DNA of 6,775 nt from Clostridiaceae bacterium (GCA_012842645.1 DUSJ01000126.1:1-6775), one strand, 5' to 3'. Positions 1 to 6,169 are shown, counted from the first letter of the stretch. Program-made: numbers and translations. The notes: generated by a model from the sequence alone, not told the origin.

Positions 1-1
1 G

Positions 2-103
2 ATCAGCCTGCTTGAACCGGTTATGCATACGGTACTGCTTCTGCTCGTCACAGGATACCTGGTGGACGGCTCGTTCAACCCGTTTTTGTATTTCCGGTTT
101 TAG
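2..103 (+). CDS. MBOAT-family O-acyltransferase (AlgI-like), C-terminal fragment
   Basis: Only the last 33 codons and the TAG stop lie in the window; the gene starts upstream of it. The visible protein has a hydrophobic segment (LLLLVTGYLVDG) and ends in GSFNPFLYFRF. A terminal FNPF(I/L)YFRF tail is what I expect at the C terminus of AlgI/DltB-like membrane-bound O-acyltransferases in Firmicutes, which move acetyl groups across the membrane for polysaccharide acetylation. The DHHW/AlgX-like protein that follows after 15 bases is the usual partner, and this supports the call. The assignment rests on the tail and the neighbour only, because the catalytic histidine region lies outside the window. 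Confidence 0.72.
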   Translation: MSLLEPVMHTVLLLLVTGYLVDGSFNPFLYFRF

Positions 104-118
104 CAAAGAGGTATTTTT

Positions 119-1222
119 ATGGGGAAAAACTTAAAAAACATCGCGGTTATAATTTGCTTTGTTTCTGTTCTCGCAGGTATGACGGCCGCCAACATCATAA
201 AAGCCGATGCGGATCTTTCATACAGTGAGAGAAGAAAGCTTGCGGTCTTACCGCAGTATTCCTTTCAGAAGCTCATATCAGGGGATCTCTTTGAAGAGTT
301 CGAAAAATATTCGCTGGACCAGTTTGTTCTCAGGGATGGCTTCAGGAGCCTTAAAGCCGTGGGAACATATTACCTGTTCCGGAAAGCTGACAACAATGAT
401 ATTTATGTCGTTGACGGACATATAAGCAAGATCCTTTACCCAATGAATGAAAAATCAGTGGCCAATATGGCTAAAAAGCTGAACGATATCTATGAGAGAT
501 ATCTTAAGGGAATGAACGTATACTATTCCGTGATTCCCGACAAGAATTATTTCCTGGCTGCAGAATACGGCTATCCGCAAATCGACTATGGCAGAATGAT
601 TGGGATCCTTGGCCGGCAGATCACGGATATGGACTATATTGATCTGTTCGATTCCTTATCCATTGATGACTATTATAAAACTGACATCCACTGGAGCCAG
701 GACAGGATCATAGATGCGGCCAACAAACTCCTTGACCGTATGGGCACCGAAGTCCGGATCAGCAAAAGCCAGTTTTCCGAAAAAGAATTATATCCCTTCT
801 ATGGTTCCTATGCAGGGCAATATGCCCTGGGCGCGGCCCCTGACAAGCTTGTGTATCTTACCAATGAAATGCTTGAAAAGGCAGTCGTTTATGATCATGA
901 AAAAAGAACCCAAACAAGCGTTTATGTCCCGGACAGGTTCACAGGCATGGATCCGTACGATGTTTTCCTTTCGGGCGCTAAGGCCCTGCTTGAGATCACT
1001 AACCCGGAGAACCCCGACGGCAGGGAGCTGATCCTGTTCCGGGATTCCTTCGGAAGCAGCATCGCTCCGCTCCTCCTTGCAGGTTATTCAAAAATAACAC
1101 TGGTCGATCTTCGCTACATTTCATCAGAAATCCTGGGGAAGTATATAGATTTCTCGGAAAACCAGGATGTATTGTTCCTGTATAACACGATGATCATCAA
1201 CAACAGCTACATGCTGAAATGA
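119..1222 (+). CDS. DHHW family protein (AlgX/AlgJ-like SGNH acetyltransferase)
   Basis: This is a complete 367-residue protein. It has a short N-terminal membrane anchor (about residues 7-24) and an extracytoplasmic SGNH-like domain. The post-anchor region (SYSERRKLAVLP, then DQFVLRDGF at about 67-75) is typical of DHHW proteins. TDIHW at 188-192 is the DHHW signature, with Ile replacing the first His, and supplies the probable catalytic D189 and H191. LFRDSFGSS at 306-314 supplies the probable nucleophile S310. By analogy with AlgX and AlgJ, the protein would take acetyl groups exported by the MBOAT partner and place them on a surface polysaccharide. The start is set by AAAGAGGT at 105-112, seven bases before the ATG. 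The gene is probably cotranscribed with the upstream MBOAT gene (15-base gap). The family is well supported; the acceptor polysaccharide is unknown. Confidence 0.85.
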   Translation: MGKNLKNIAVIICFVSVLAGMTAANIIKADADLSYSERRKLAVLPQYSFQKLISGDLFEEFEKYSLDQFVLRDGFRSLKAVGTYYLFRKADNNDIYVVDGHISKILYPMNEKSVANMAKKLNDIYERYLKGMNVYYSVIPDKNYFLAAEYGYPQIDYGRMIGILGRQITDMDYIDLFDSLSIDDYYKTDIHWSQDRIIDAANKLLDRMGTEVRISKSQFSEKELYPFYGSYAGQYALGAAPDKLVYLTNEMLEKAVVYDHEKRTQTSVYVPDRFTGMDPYDVFLSGAKALLEITNPENPDGRELILFRDSFGSSIAPLLLAGYSKITLVDLRYISSEILGKYIDFSENQDVLFLYNTMIINNSYMLK

Positions 1223-1268
1223 GCAAAATACTCCGTCAGACTGTATAAAAACTGAATTGCAATCCGTA

Positions 1269-1318
1269 CTCCGCTTTAAATCGCATGCAGGCGCGCCGCT
1301 TTTTACAGCCCTGCGGAG
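1269..1318. repeat. Weak inverted repeat after the acetylation genes
   Basis: CTCCGC at 1269-1274 is complementary to GCGGAG at 1313-1318, and GCAGG/CCTGC pairs are possible inside. There is no T-run after the 3' arm, so I do not call it an intrinsic terminator. It may simply be the GC-rich part of the spacer between the acetylation genes and the NAD operon. Confidence 0.25.
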
Positions 1319-1325
1319 GCATTTC

Positions 1326-1344
1326 AGATCTGAACAGTATGCAC
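1326..1344 (+). repeat. Direct repeat, left copy, flanking the NAD-salvage operon
   Basis: TCTGAACAGTATGC at 1329-1342 recurs exactly at 4488-4501. With flanks (AG.TCTGAACAGTATGC.C) the two copies match at 17 of 19 positions. This copy overlaps the 12-base palindrome TTCAGATCTGAA at 1323-1334. Both copies lie in non-coding DNA just outside nrtR-pncA-pncB. The repeat is visible directly; its function is unknown and chance is possible. Confidence 0.5.
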
Positions 1345-1373
1345 AAAATTAATCTTCCTGTCCCAGGCACACG

Positions 1374-1401
1374 TTGACAAAAGGAGAATATGTAATATAA
1401 T
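1374..1401 (+). promoter_or_regulatory. Sigma-A promoter of the nrtR-pncA-pncB operon
   Basis: A consensus -35 (TTGACA, 1374-1379) and a consensus -10 (TATAAT, 1396-1401) are separated by 16 bases. Transcription should begin near 1408, giving a leader of about 50 bases before nrtR. The last bases of the -10 and the predicted start point lie inside the dyad operator at 1400-1440, a layout that suits repression by blocking polymerase. Confidence 0.85.
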
Positions 1402-1440
1402 GATAATAACAATATGATATTATCAATATGTTATTATCAT
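1400..1440. promoter_or_regulatory. Probable NrtR operator (41-bp dyad built from three 14-bp units)
   Basis: Positions 1400-1411 are perfectly complementary to 1429-1440 (12-bp arms, ATGATAATAACA and its complement). An inner TGATA/TATCA pair shares the same centre at 1420. The same DNA also reads as three imperfect tandem 14-mers beginning at 1401, 1415 and 1429 (TGATAATAACAATA, TGATATTATCAATA, TGTTATTATCATAT). TGATAATA/TATTATCA dyads arise between neighbouring units. It overlaps the -10 and start point of the promoter of an operon whose first gene is an NrtR-type regulator, so autoregulation is the natural reading. Operator identity is inferred from position and symmetry. Confidence 0.75.
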
Positions 1441-1460
1441 ATTGAAACTGAGGTGAAGAT

Positions 1461-2369
1461 ATGGGGAGTGAAATAAGGGACAGGAACGGCCTGACAGAGG
1501 AGCAGTATCTTGCGGCATACGACGCAAGCAGGTATGAAAGGCCGTCAGTAACAGTAGATATTCTTGTTTTTACGGTGACCGAAGGTGAAAAGGAAAATTA
1601 CAGGAAGCTTTCGGAAAAAGAACTGAGGATATTGCTTATAAAGAGGGGAGAGCACCCATTCCTGGGTAAGTGGGCCCTGCCCGGCGGATTCGTAAAAATG
1701 GACGAGAGCCTCGATGAGGCTGCCATACGTGAACTGAAAGAGGAAACCAACATCGATAACATTTACATGGAACAGCTCTATACCTGGGGAGACGTGGGGA
1801 GGGATCCCAGAACAAGGGTTATCAGCACCGCTTACATGTCGCTGGCCGACAGTTCGACCCTGAACATAAAAGCAAGCGATGACGCGGACGATGCCAAATG
1901 GTTCACCGTATCGGCAAAAACGTTCCAGGAACAGAAAGATGTTACCGAAAACGGCTACATCATCCGGCAGATGATAAAATTGAATTTAACGGGCGACGAG
2001 GAAGAATTATCGGCAATAATAAGGAAAGTGAAAACTGTCGACGGAAAGGTGACAAGAATAGCAAGGGAGATCGTGGAATCCGAAGGACTGGCCTTCGACC
2101 ATGCAAAGATCATAGAATATGGCCTTGAGCGCCTGAGAAACAAGATAGAGTATACCGACATCGCCTTCAACCTCATGCCTGAACTGTTCACCCTGACCGA
2201 GCTGCAGCAGGTCTACGAGGTGATCCTAGGCAAGGAACTTTTGAAAGCCAATTTCAGAAGGAAAATAGCCGGGATGGTCGTCGAGACCAACAAGTATTCC
2301 AGGGAATCAGGCCACAGGCCATCCAAGCTGTTCAGGTTCAATCCCAACTGGATCAGTATGTCAGAGTAG
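1461..2369 (+). CDS. nrtR: NrtR-type NAD-metabolism repressor (Nudix plus winged helix)
   Basis: The 302-residue protein has an N-terminal Nudix domain (about 28-170) and a C-terminal winged-helix domain (about 228-300), the architecture of the NrtR family. The Nudix box runs from G76 to I98 and keeps G76, E82, R90, E91, E94 and E95, but has Asn at 97 where the consensus has Gly. FTLTELQQVYEVILG at 243-257, NFRRKI at 264-269 and RPSKLFRF at 286-293 are typical of the DNA-binding half. NrtR proteins repress NAD biosynthesis or salvage genes and release DNA on binding ADP-ribose or related nucleotides. Here the gene heads an operon with pncA and pncB behind a dyad operator, so NAD-linked autoregulation is likely. 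Family members with other ligands exist (AraR of Bacteroides), but the context argues against that. GAGGTG at 1450-1455 fixes the start. Hydrolase activity cannot be judged by eye. Confidence 0.9.
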   Translation: MGSEIRDRNGLTEEQYLAAYDASRYERPSVTVDILVFTVTEGEKENYRKLSEKELRILLIKRGEHPFLGKWALPGGFVKMDESLDEAAIRELKEETNIDNIYMEQLYTWGDVGRDPRTRVISTAYMSLADSSTLNIKASDDADDAKWFTVSAKTFQEQKDVTENGYIIRQMIKLNLTGDEEELSAIIRKVKTVDGKVTRIAREIVESEGLAFDHAKIIEYGLERLRNKIEYTDIAFNLMPELFTLTELQQVYEVILGKELLKANFRRKIAGMVVETNKYSRESGHRPSKLFRFNPNWISMSE

Positions 2370-2386
2370 AAGAGGAGGTTATTATC

Positions 2387-3034
2387 ATGACGGAAAAAGC
2401 AATTAAAAGTCTTGGCGAGATAAACGATATGATCGGAAAACTGCCTGCCGTTAAAATGGAGGATCTTGACAGCAAAAAGACAGCCCTCGTGATCGTGGAC
2501 ATGATCAACGGTTTCGTACGCGAGGGGCCCCTGATGAGCGGGAGAGTTGAAGCCATTATTCCGGAAATAGTCAGACTGTCAAAAAAATGCGACAACTTTG
2601 ACATAAAAAAGGTTGCATTCGCAGATAATCATACCGATGCATCTCCCGAGTTCGGATCATACCCGAAACACTGCATAAAGGGAACCGGCGAAAGCGAGGT
2701 AGTGGACGAGATTAAGGAAGCTGGCGGGTATACCCTCATACCAAAGAACTCGACCAACGGTTTCCACGAGGAAGCTTTCCAGGAGTGGCTCAAAAATAAC
2801 CCGGAAACGGATACCTTTATAGTAACCGGCTGCTGCACCGACATCTGCGTCCAGCAGTTTGCCATAACCCTCAAGACATGGTTCAACATGAACGATAAAC
2901 AATCCAGGGTAATTGTTCCCGTGAACGCCGTTGAGACATATGACCTTGGATCTCATAACGCTGAACTTATGAACGTCATGGCGTTATACAATATGCTGAT
3001 CAACGGCGTGGAAGTCGTAAAAGGAGTGGAATGA
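2387..3034 (+). CDS. pncA: Nicotinamidase (isochorismatase-family cysteine hydrolase)
   Basis: This 215-residue cytoplasmic enzyme is predicted to deaminate nicotinamide to nicotinate. The family triad is visible: D38 in VIVDMINGF, K120 in IPKNSTNGF, and C154 in CCTDICVQQ, with the usual cis-peptide region just before it. D80 and H82 (FADNHTD) and H95 (SYPKHCIKGT) fit the metal site of nicotinamidases; E88 is a possible further ligand. The first 30 residues form a short extension ahead of the core. AGGAGG at 2373-2378 precedes the ATG by eight bases, and the gap to nrtR is 17 bases. Isochorismatase-fold amidases vary in substrate, so sequence alone would allow another amide. Its place between nrtR and pncB makes nicotinamide by far the best choice. 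Confidence 0.9.
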   Translation: MTEKAIKSLGEINDMIGKLPAVKMEDLDSKKTALVIVDMINGFVREGPLMSGRVEAIIPEIVRLSKKCDNFDIKKVAFADNHTDASPEFGSYPKHCIKGTGESEVVDEIKEAGGYTLIPKNSTNGFHEEAFQEWLKNNPETDTFIVTGCCTDICVQQFAITLKTWFNMNDKQSRVIVPVNAVETYDLGSHNAELMNVMALYNMLINGVEVVKGVE

Positions 3035-4477
3035 ATGGATGATATGAAGCTGACCCTGCTGACAGATTTTTACGAACTGACGATGGCAAACGGCTATTTC
3101 GCCAACGGCATGAAAGACAAGATCGCGTATTTCGATATGTTTTTCAGAAATATACCGGACGAGGGCGGCTTTGCCATAATGGCCGGAATCGAACAGCTCA
3201 TTGAGTACCTGAGTGATCTTAAATTCACCGATGAGGATATAGAATTCTTAAGATCAAAAAATATCTTTGATGAGGAATTCCTGCAATACCTGAAGAATTT
3301 CAGATTTACCTGCGATGTATGGGCAGTTCCAGAAGGGACCCCCATTTTTCCCAACGAACCTATCGTTATAGTGAGAGGACCTGTCATCGAGGCCCAGTTC
3401 ATTGAAACAATGGTCCTCCTGATCATAAACCATCAGAGCCTCGTTGCCACCAAAGCGAACCGCATCGTAAGAGCTTCCCAGGGCAGGGCTGTCATGGAAT
3501 TCGGTTCCAGGAGAGCCCAGGGAACCGCGGCTGCCATCTATGGCGCAAGGGCGGCTTATATCGGCGGATGCGTGGGTACGGCCTGCACCATAAGCGATAA
3601 AGAGTTCGGTGTTCCCGCCCTTGGAACCATGGCCCACAGCTGGGTGCAGATGTTCCCTACTGAACTGGACGCTTTCCGCGCTTACGCCAGGACATATCCG
3701 TCCGAATGCACGCTTTTGGTTGATACCTACAATGTCCTCAAGTCCGGTGTTCCCAACGCCATAAAGGTGTTCAGAGAGGAGATCGTTCCCAGGGGATTCA
3801 GGCCAAAGGGCATAAGGATCGATTCGGGGGACATAACCTACCTTTCCAAGAAAGCGAGGAAGATGCTTGATGAAGCAGGCTTCAAAGACTGCAAGATCAT
3901 AGCGTCCAATTCCCTTGACGAGTACGTCATAAGGGACATGATCATCCATGGCGCCCAGGTTGACCTGTTCGGTGTGGGCGAACGCCTTATAACCTCAAAA
4001 ACCTCGCCGGTTTTTGACGGCGTCTACAAACTGGTGGCTGTAGAAGAAAACGGCAGGATAGTCCCCAGGATAAAGGTCAGCGAAAACACGGCGAAAATAA
4101 CGAATCCCGGGTTCAAGACCCTCTGGAGGTTTTTTGACAATGAAACGGGAACAGCTATAGCCGACCTTATCTCGGAACATGACGAAGTGATAGACGAAAG
4201 CCAGCCATATGAACTCTTCGATCCCGAATTTACCTGGAAAAGAAAGACCGTGACCAACTTCAGGGCTGAAAAGCTTTTAGTGAAGATATTCGATAAAGGC
4301 AGATGCGTGTATGAGAGCCCGAAACTGGAGGATATCCGCCGGCAGTGCATGGAAAAGGTTGATAAACTCTGGGATGAAGTCAAGAGGTTTGAGTATCCCC
4401 ACAGGTATTATGTGGACCTTTCACTTAAGCTTTGGAACATTAAGGACAGGTTGCTCAAGGAATATTCGAAGGTATGA
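3035..4477 (+). CDS. pncB: Nicotinate phosphoribosyltransferase
   Basis: The 480-residue enzyme joins nicotinate to PRPP, with ATP hydrolysis, to give nicotinate mononucleotide, the entry to NAD through the Preiss-Handler route. The N terminus (LLTDFYELTMANGYF, 8-22) is characteristic of the family. Other landmarks are EFGSRRAQG (155-163), GTMAHSWVQ with the probable phospho-accepting H201, RIDSGD (261-266), and the phosphate-binding FGVGERLITS (312-321). Length fits the longer Firmicute form. The start codon directly follows the pncA stop; AAGGAG at 3021-3026, inside the end of pncA, serves as its ribosome binding site, which implies coupled translation. The next NAD steps (nadD, nadE) are not in the window. 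Confidence 0.96.
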   Translation: MDDMKLTLLTDFYELTMANGYFANGMKDKIAYFDMFFRNIPDEGGFAIMAGIEQLIEYLSDLKFTDEDIEFLRSKNIFDEEFLQYLKNFRFTCDVWAVPEGTPIFPNEPIVIVRGPVIEAQFIETMVLLIINHQSLVATKANRIVRASQGRAVMEFGSRRAQGTAAAIYGARAAYIGGCVGTACTISDKEFGVPALGTMAHSWVQMFPTELDAFRAYARTYPSECTLLVDTYNVLKSGVPNAIKVFREEIVPRGFRPKGIRIDSGDITYLSKKARKMLDEAGFKDCKIIASNSLDEYVIRDMIIHGAQVDLFGVGERLITSKTSPVFDGVYKLVAVEENGRIVPRIKVSENTAKITNPGFKTLWRFFDNETGTAIADLISEHDEVIDESQPYELFDPEFTWKRKTVTNFRAEKLLVKIFDKGRCVYESPKLEDIRRQCMEKVDKLWDEVKRFEYPHRYYVDLSLKLWNIKDRLLKEYSKV

Positions 4478-4484
4478 TTAATAT

Positions 4485-4503
4485 AGCTCTGAACAGTATG
4501 CTC
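4485..4503 (+). repeat. Direct repeat, right copy, flanking the NAD-salvage operon
   Basis: This is the second copy of the repeat at 1326-1344, with an exact core TCTGAACAGTATGC at 4488-4501. It occupies half of the 38-base gap between the convergent ends of pncB and the GGDEF gene. I see no intrinsic terminator in that gap; the only hairpin is TGAC-GCAT-GTCA at 4506-4517, with no T-run. Confidence 0.5.
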
Positions 4504-4515
4504 TGATGACGCATG

Positions 4516-5697
4516 TCAGGCGTTCGGCTCAGCAGTTTTGGGCGGAGCGCCGATCCGGGCTTTATCCTTGTACATAAGACTGTCCACATGGTTCAGAACC
4601 ACATCGAAGCTCTTGCCCTCGGAGGGATCATAGAGGTCATAACCGATGCTGACACTTAAATCCCAGGTCTTGAGACCGGACTTGTTGAACTGTTCGATTG
4701 CGGACCGGAACCGTTTGACTGCCGCCGTGATATCGTCATAGCTGTTGGCGCTCATGACGACTATGAATTCGTCCCCACCGTATCGTGAAATGAACTCTCC
4801 GGAACGGAAGGAAGTTCTCAGGAGCTTTGCCAGCGCAATCAAAACCTCGTCTCCCGCCGCATGCCCCAGGGTGTCGTTGATTTGTTTGAACTGATTGATA
4901 TCTATCATTATTATGCCGTATTTCTCGTTGTTGCGCCTGCCCCGCATATGGTTGGCCAGGAATTCGTTGAGTTGTCTCCTGTTATAAAGGTTGGTCAGAT
5001 AGTCGGTCCCCATTCGCTGACTCTGGATGAAAAGGTATATTATAAAAATCGCAAGTGTGGTTCCGACCCAGCTGAGAGCAATTCCATATATTAGGATCGA
5101 AATAATGCTGGTGATGATGGTGGGCACGGCAAAGAAAACCATCGGCATAAAATGGTCGGGACGAATCCTCTTCCTGTTGACGATTATCATGACGTACGTG
5201 ACCACAAGCATCGAAAAGCAAACCAGTACATATGGATAGAACAGCGGCCCGCGATGATAGCAGTTGTTTTCATCAAGGTAGAACAGGTGACAGGTCACAG
5301 TATTTATGATTATAAAAGCCGAGCATACGAGTATCAGGGGTCTGATTATTTTTTCGTATTTTTCAAGCTTTTTTTCATCCCTGAATATATTGTACATGAT
5401 GTAAAGAAACCAGATATAGGTCAGGACAGGCAGAGCGACAAAGGATATGGAAGAAAAAAACTGGTTAACCACATAACTGAACCAGCCGGGTACATTTTCA
5501 AGGGCCCAGGCGACAGAATCGGACAAGCATAATAAAATATTTGTATAAACCATTAACAGAAATAGCCGCTCACGCGTCAGATGCCTGTTGAATTGCTGAT
5601 TTTCATTGATTGCGATAACTATCAGGAGGGCTGCGGCAAATAAATTAATTATTACCTGCAGTACGGTATCGATATCGAATACCTCCTGTCCTTCCAA
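4516..5697 (-). CDS. Membrane diguanylate cyclase (N-terminal multi-TM domain plus GGDEF)
   Basis: The N-terminal 225 residues hold about six or seven hydrophobic segments (roughly 11-30, 44-64, 76-104, 119-138, 150-174, 183-204 and 208-226), forming a membrane sensor module I cannot name. The GGDEF domain follows: DYLTNLYNRR at 232-241, metal ligand D266 in IMIDINQFKQIND, LGHAAGDE at 277-284, and an intact GGDEF at 307-311. It should make c-di-GMP from two GTP on the cytoplasmic face. The inhibitory-site position reads RSGE (298-301) instead of RxxD, so product inhibition may be weak. There is no EAL domain. The start is uncertain: the upstream-most codon is TTG at 5697 with only a weak AGGT before it, while a strong AGGAGG lies inside the frame. 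The gene converges on pncB and shares no operon. Confidence 0.9.
   Translation of the reverse strand: MEGQEVFDIDTVLQVIINLFAAALLIVIAINENQQFNRHLTRERLFLLMVYTNILLCLSDSVAWALENVPGWFSYVVNQFFSSISFVALPVLTYIWFLYIMYNIFRDEKKLEKYEKIIRPLILVCSAFIIINTVTCHLFYLDENNCYHRGPLFYPYVLVCFSMLVVTYVMIIVNRKRIRPDHFMPMVFFAVPTIITSIISILIYGIALSWVGTTLAIFIIYLFIQSQRMGTDYLTNLYNRRQLNEFLANHMRGRRNNEKYGIIMIDINQFKQINDTLGHAAGDEVLIALAKLLRTSFRSGEFISRYGGDEFIVVMSANSYDDITAAVKRFRSAIEQFNKSGLKTWDLSVSIGYDLYDPSEGKSFDVVLNHVDSLMYKDKARIGAPPKTAEPNA
5682..5687 (-). promoter_or_regulatory. Misplaced Shine-Dalgarno site inside the GGDEF reading frame
   Basis: On the minus strand, AGGAGG covers codons 4-6 counted from the TTG at 5697. No ATG, GTG or TTG lies in frame at suitable spacing after it. 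The codon eight bases downstream is ATC (5673-5671). The true start may therefore be a rare ATC, the TTG with little help from this site, or an ATG lost through sequence error. Confidence 0.45.
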
Positions 5698-5709
5698 CGT
5701 AACAGACCT

Positions 5710-5738
5710 ATTATAATTAATTTGGATATATTATGCAA
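5710..5738 (-). promoter_or_regulatory. Possible promoter of the GGDEF gene
   Basis: On the minus strand, TTGCAT (5738-5733) and TATAAT (5715-5710) are 17 bases apart. The -10 is consensus; the -35 matches three of six positions. Transcription would begin near 5703, only about six bases before the TTG at 5697. That leaves no room for a leader ribosome binding site and puts the AGGAGG at 5687-5682 about 16 bases into the message. Confidence 0.5.
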
Positions 5739-5888
5739 GTTGTATTATGGTCCTGAGACCTATTTATTTCTTATTTTTCCAATTGAAATTCAGGCTGACA
5801 TCCTGACAGGAAATTATTTTTATATCCTGAAGCAGGCATCTAAGGGATGTTTATGATGACTTTATAAATCGAATACTTTGTTATTTTA

Positions 5889-5917
5889 TTGACAATGTAA
5901 TGATAAACAGCTATAAT
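5889..5917 (+). promoter_or_regulatory. Consensus sigma-A promoter of the structured RNA
   Basis: TTGACA (5889-5894) and TATAAT (5912-5917) are separated by exactly 17 bases, a perfect vegetative promoter. Transcription should start near 5924. It points away from the GGDEF gene. The AT-rich DNA between the two promoters (5739-5888) holds no gene; I see only the short imperfect hairpin TCAGG-CCTGA at 5790-5806 and no other signal. Confidence 0.9.
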
Positions 5918-5923
5918 AAAAAA

Positions 5924-6142
5924 ATGAAGAATAAGCAAGCTGCAAACCTGAGCACAAGTGTTATTCCGGGCTGCGCGCGGCACCGCCGGGCGCAGTGAAG
6001 AATCTCTGAAGCAAAGGACATGCAGCTTAAAGCAAGCTGAAATAGCGGCTCCTGACGCATTTGGGTTAGTCCCGGGTGGAAAGGTGGCGGATAAACAGGA
6101 AATCAGGAAATAGTGATCCGTACCTTTCGGTACGGATTTTTT
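5924..6142 (+). ncRNA. Structured RNA of unknown class, riboswitch-like leader or free small RNA
   Basis: A perfect promoter and an intrinsic terminator bracket about 219 bases with no good open reading frame and much pairing potential. AAGCTGCA (5937-5944) pairs perfectly with TGCAGCTT (6021-6028), closing a domain that holds the hairpin CTGCGC/GCGCAG (5971-5976 with 5990-5995). TCCTGA (6050-6055) pairs with TCAGGA (6103-6108), closing a second domain with a GGG-TTAGT-CCC hairpin. CAGCTT (6023-6028) can instead pair with AAGCTG (6034-6039), because AAGCAAGCTG occurs twice (5933-5942 and 6030-6039). Such exclusive pairings are typical of riboswitches. The gene downstream is a TM1266-family putative hydrogenase regulator at 6341. 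I looked for c-di-GMP-I, TPP, cobalamin, SAM, T-box, 6S and SRP signatures and found none convincing. RNA existence is well supported; its ligand and role are unknown. Confidence 0.75.
6116..6142 (+). terminator. Intrinsic terminator of the structured RNA
   Basis: ATCCGTACC (6116-6124), a TTTC loop, and GGTACGGAT (6129-6137) form a perfect 9-bp hairpin followed by a run of T through 6142. It lies about 200 bases before the next gene. Upstream GGTGGCGGAT (6083-6092) resembles the 3' arm and could compete for the 5' arm, so the terminator may be conditional. Confidence 0.93.
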
Positions 6143-6169
6143 GCTATAAACTCAGGCTATATCGGCTGT

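Noticed and set aside
1381..1394. Small ORF started by AAGGAG and the ATG at 1389
   Set aside because: The ATG is followed at once by TAA and lies inside the promoter spacer.
3254..3949. 231-codon open frame on the minus strand
   Set aside because: It lies wholly inside pncB, whose protein is unmistakable, and it has no ribosome binding site or recognisable domain.
4478..4515. Bidirectional terminator between pncB and the GGDEF gene
   Set aside because: Only a 4-bp stem (TGAC-GCAT-GTCA) without a T-run on either strand is visible.
6071..6092. T-box antiterminator, suggested by CGGGTGGAAAGGTGGCGG before a terminator
   Set aside because: The conserved AGGGTGGNACCGCG is not met, and I see no stem I or specifier region; the resemblance is partial.
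5924..6142. c-di-GMP-I riboswitch, suggested by the divergent GGDEF gene and the GCTGCAAACC string near 5939
   Set aside because: The expected core with GGGACGCAAAGCC and a GAAA-capped neighbouring helix is absent, and the RNA does not lie on the GGDEF message.
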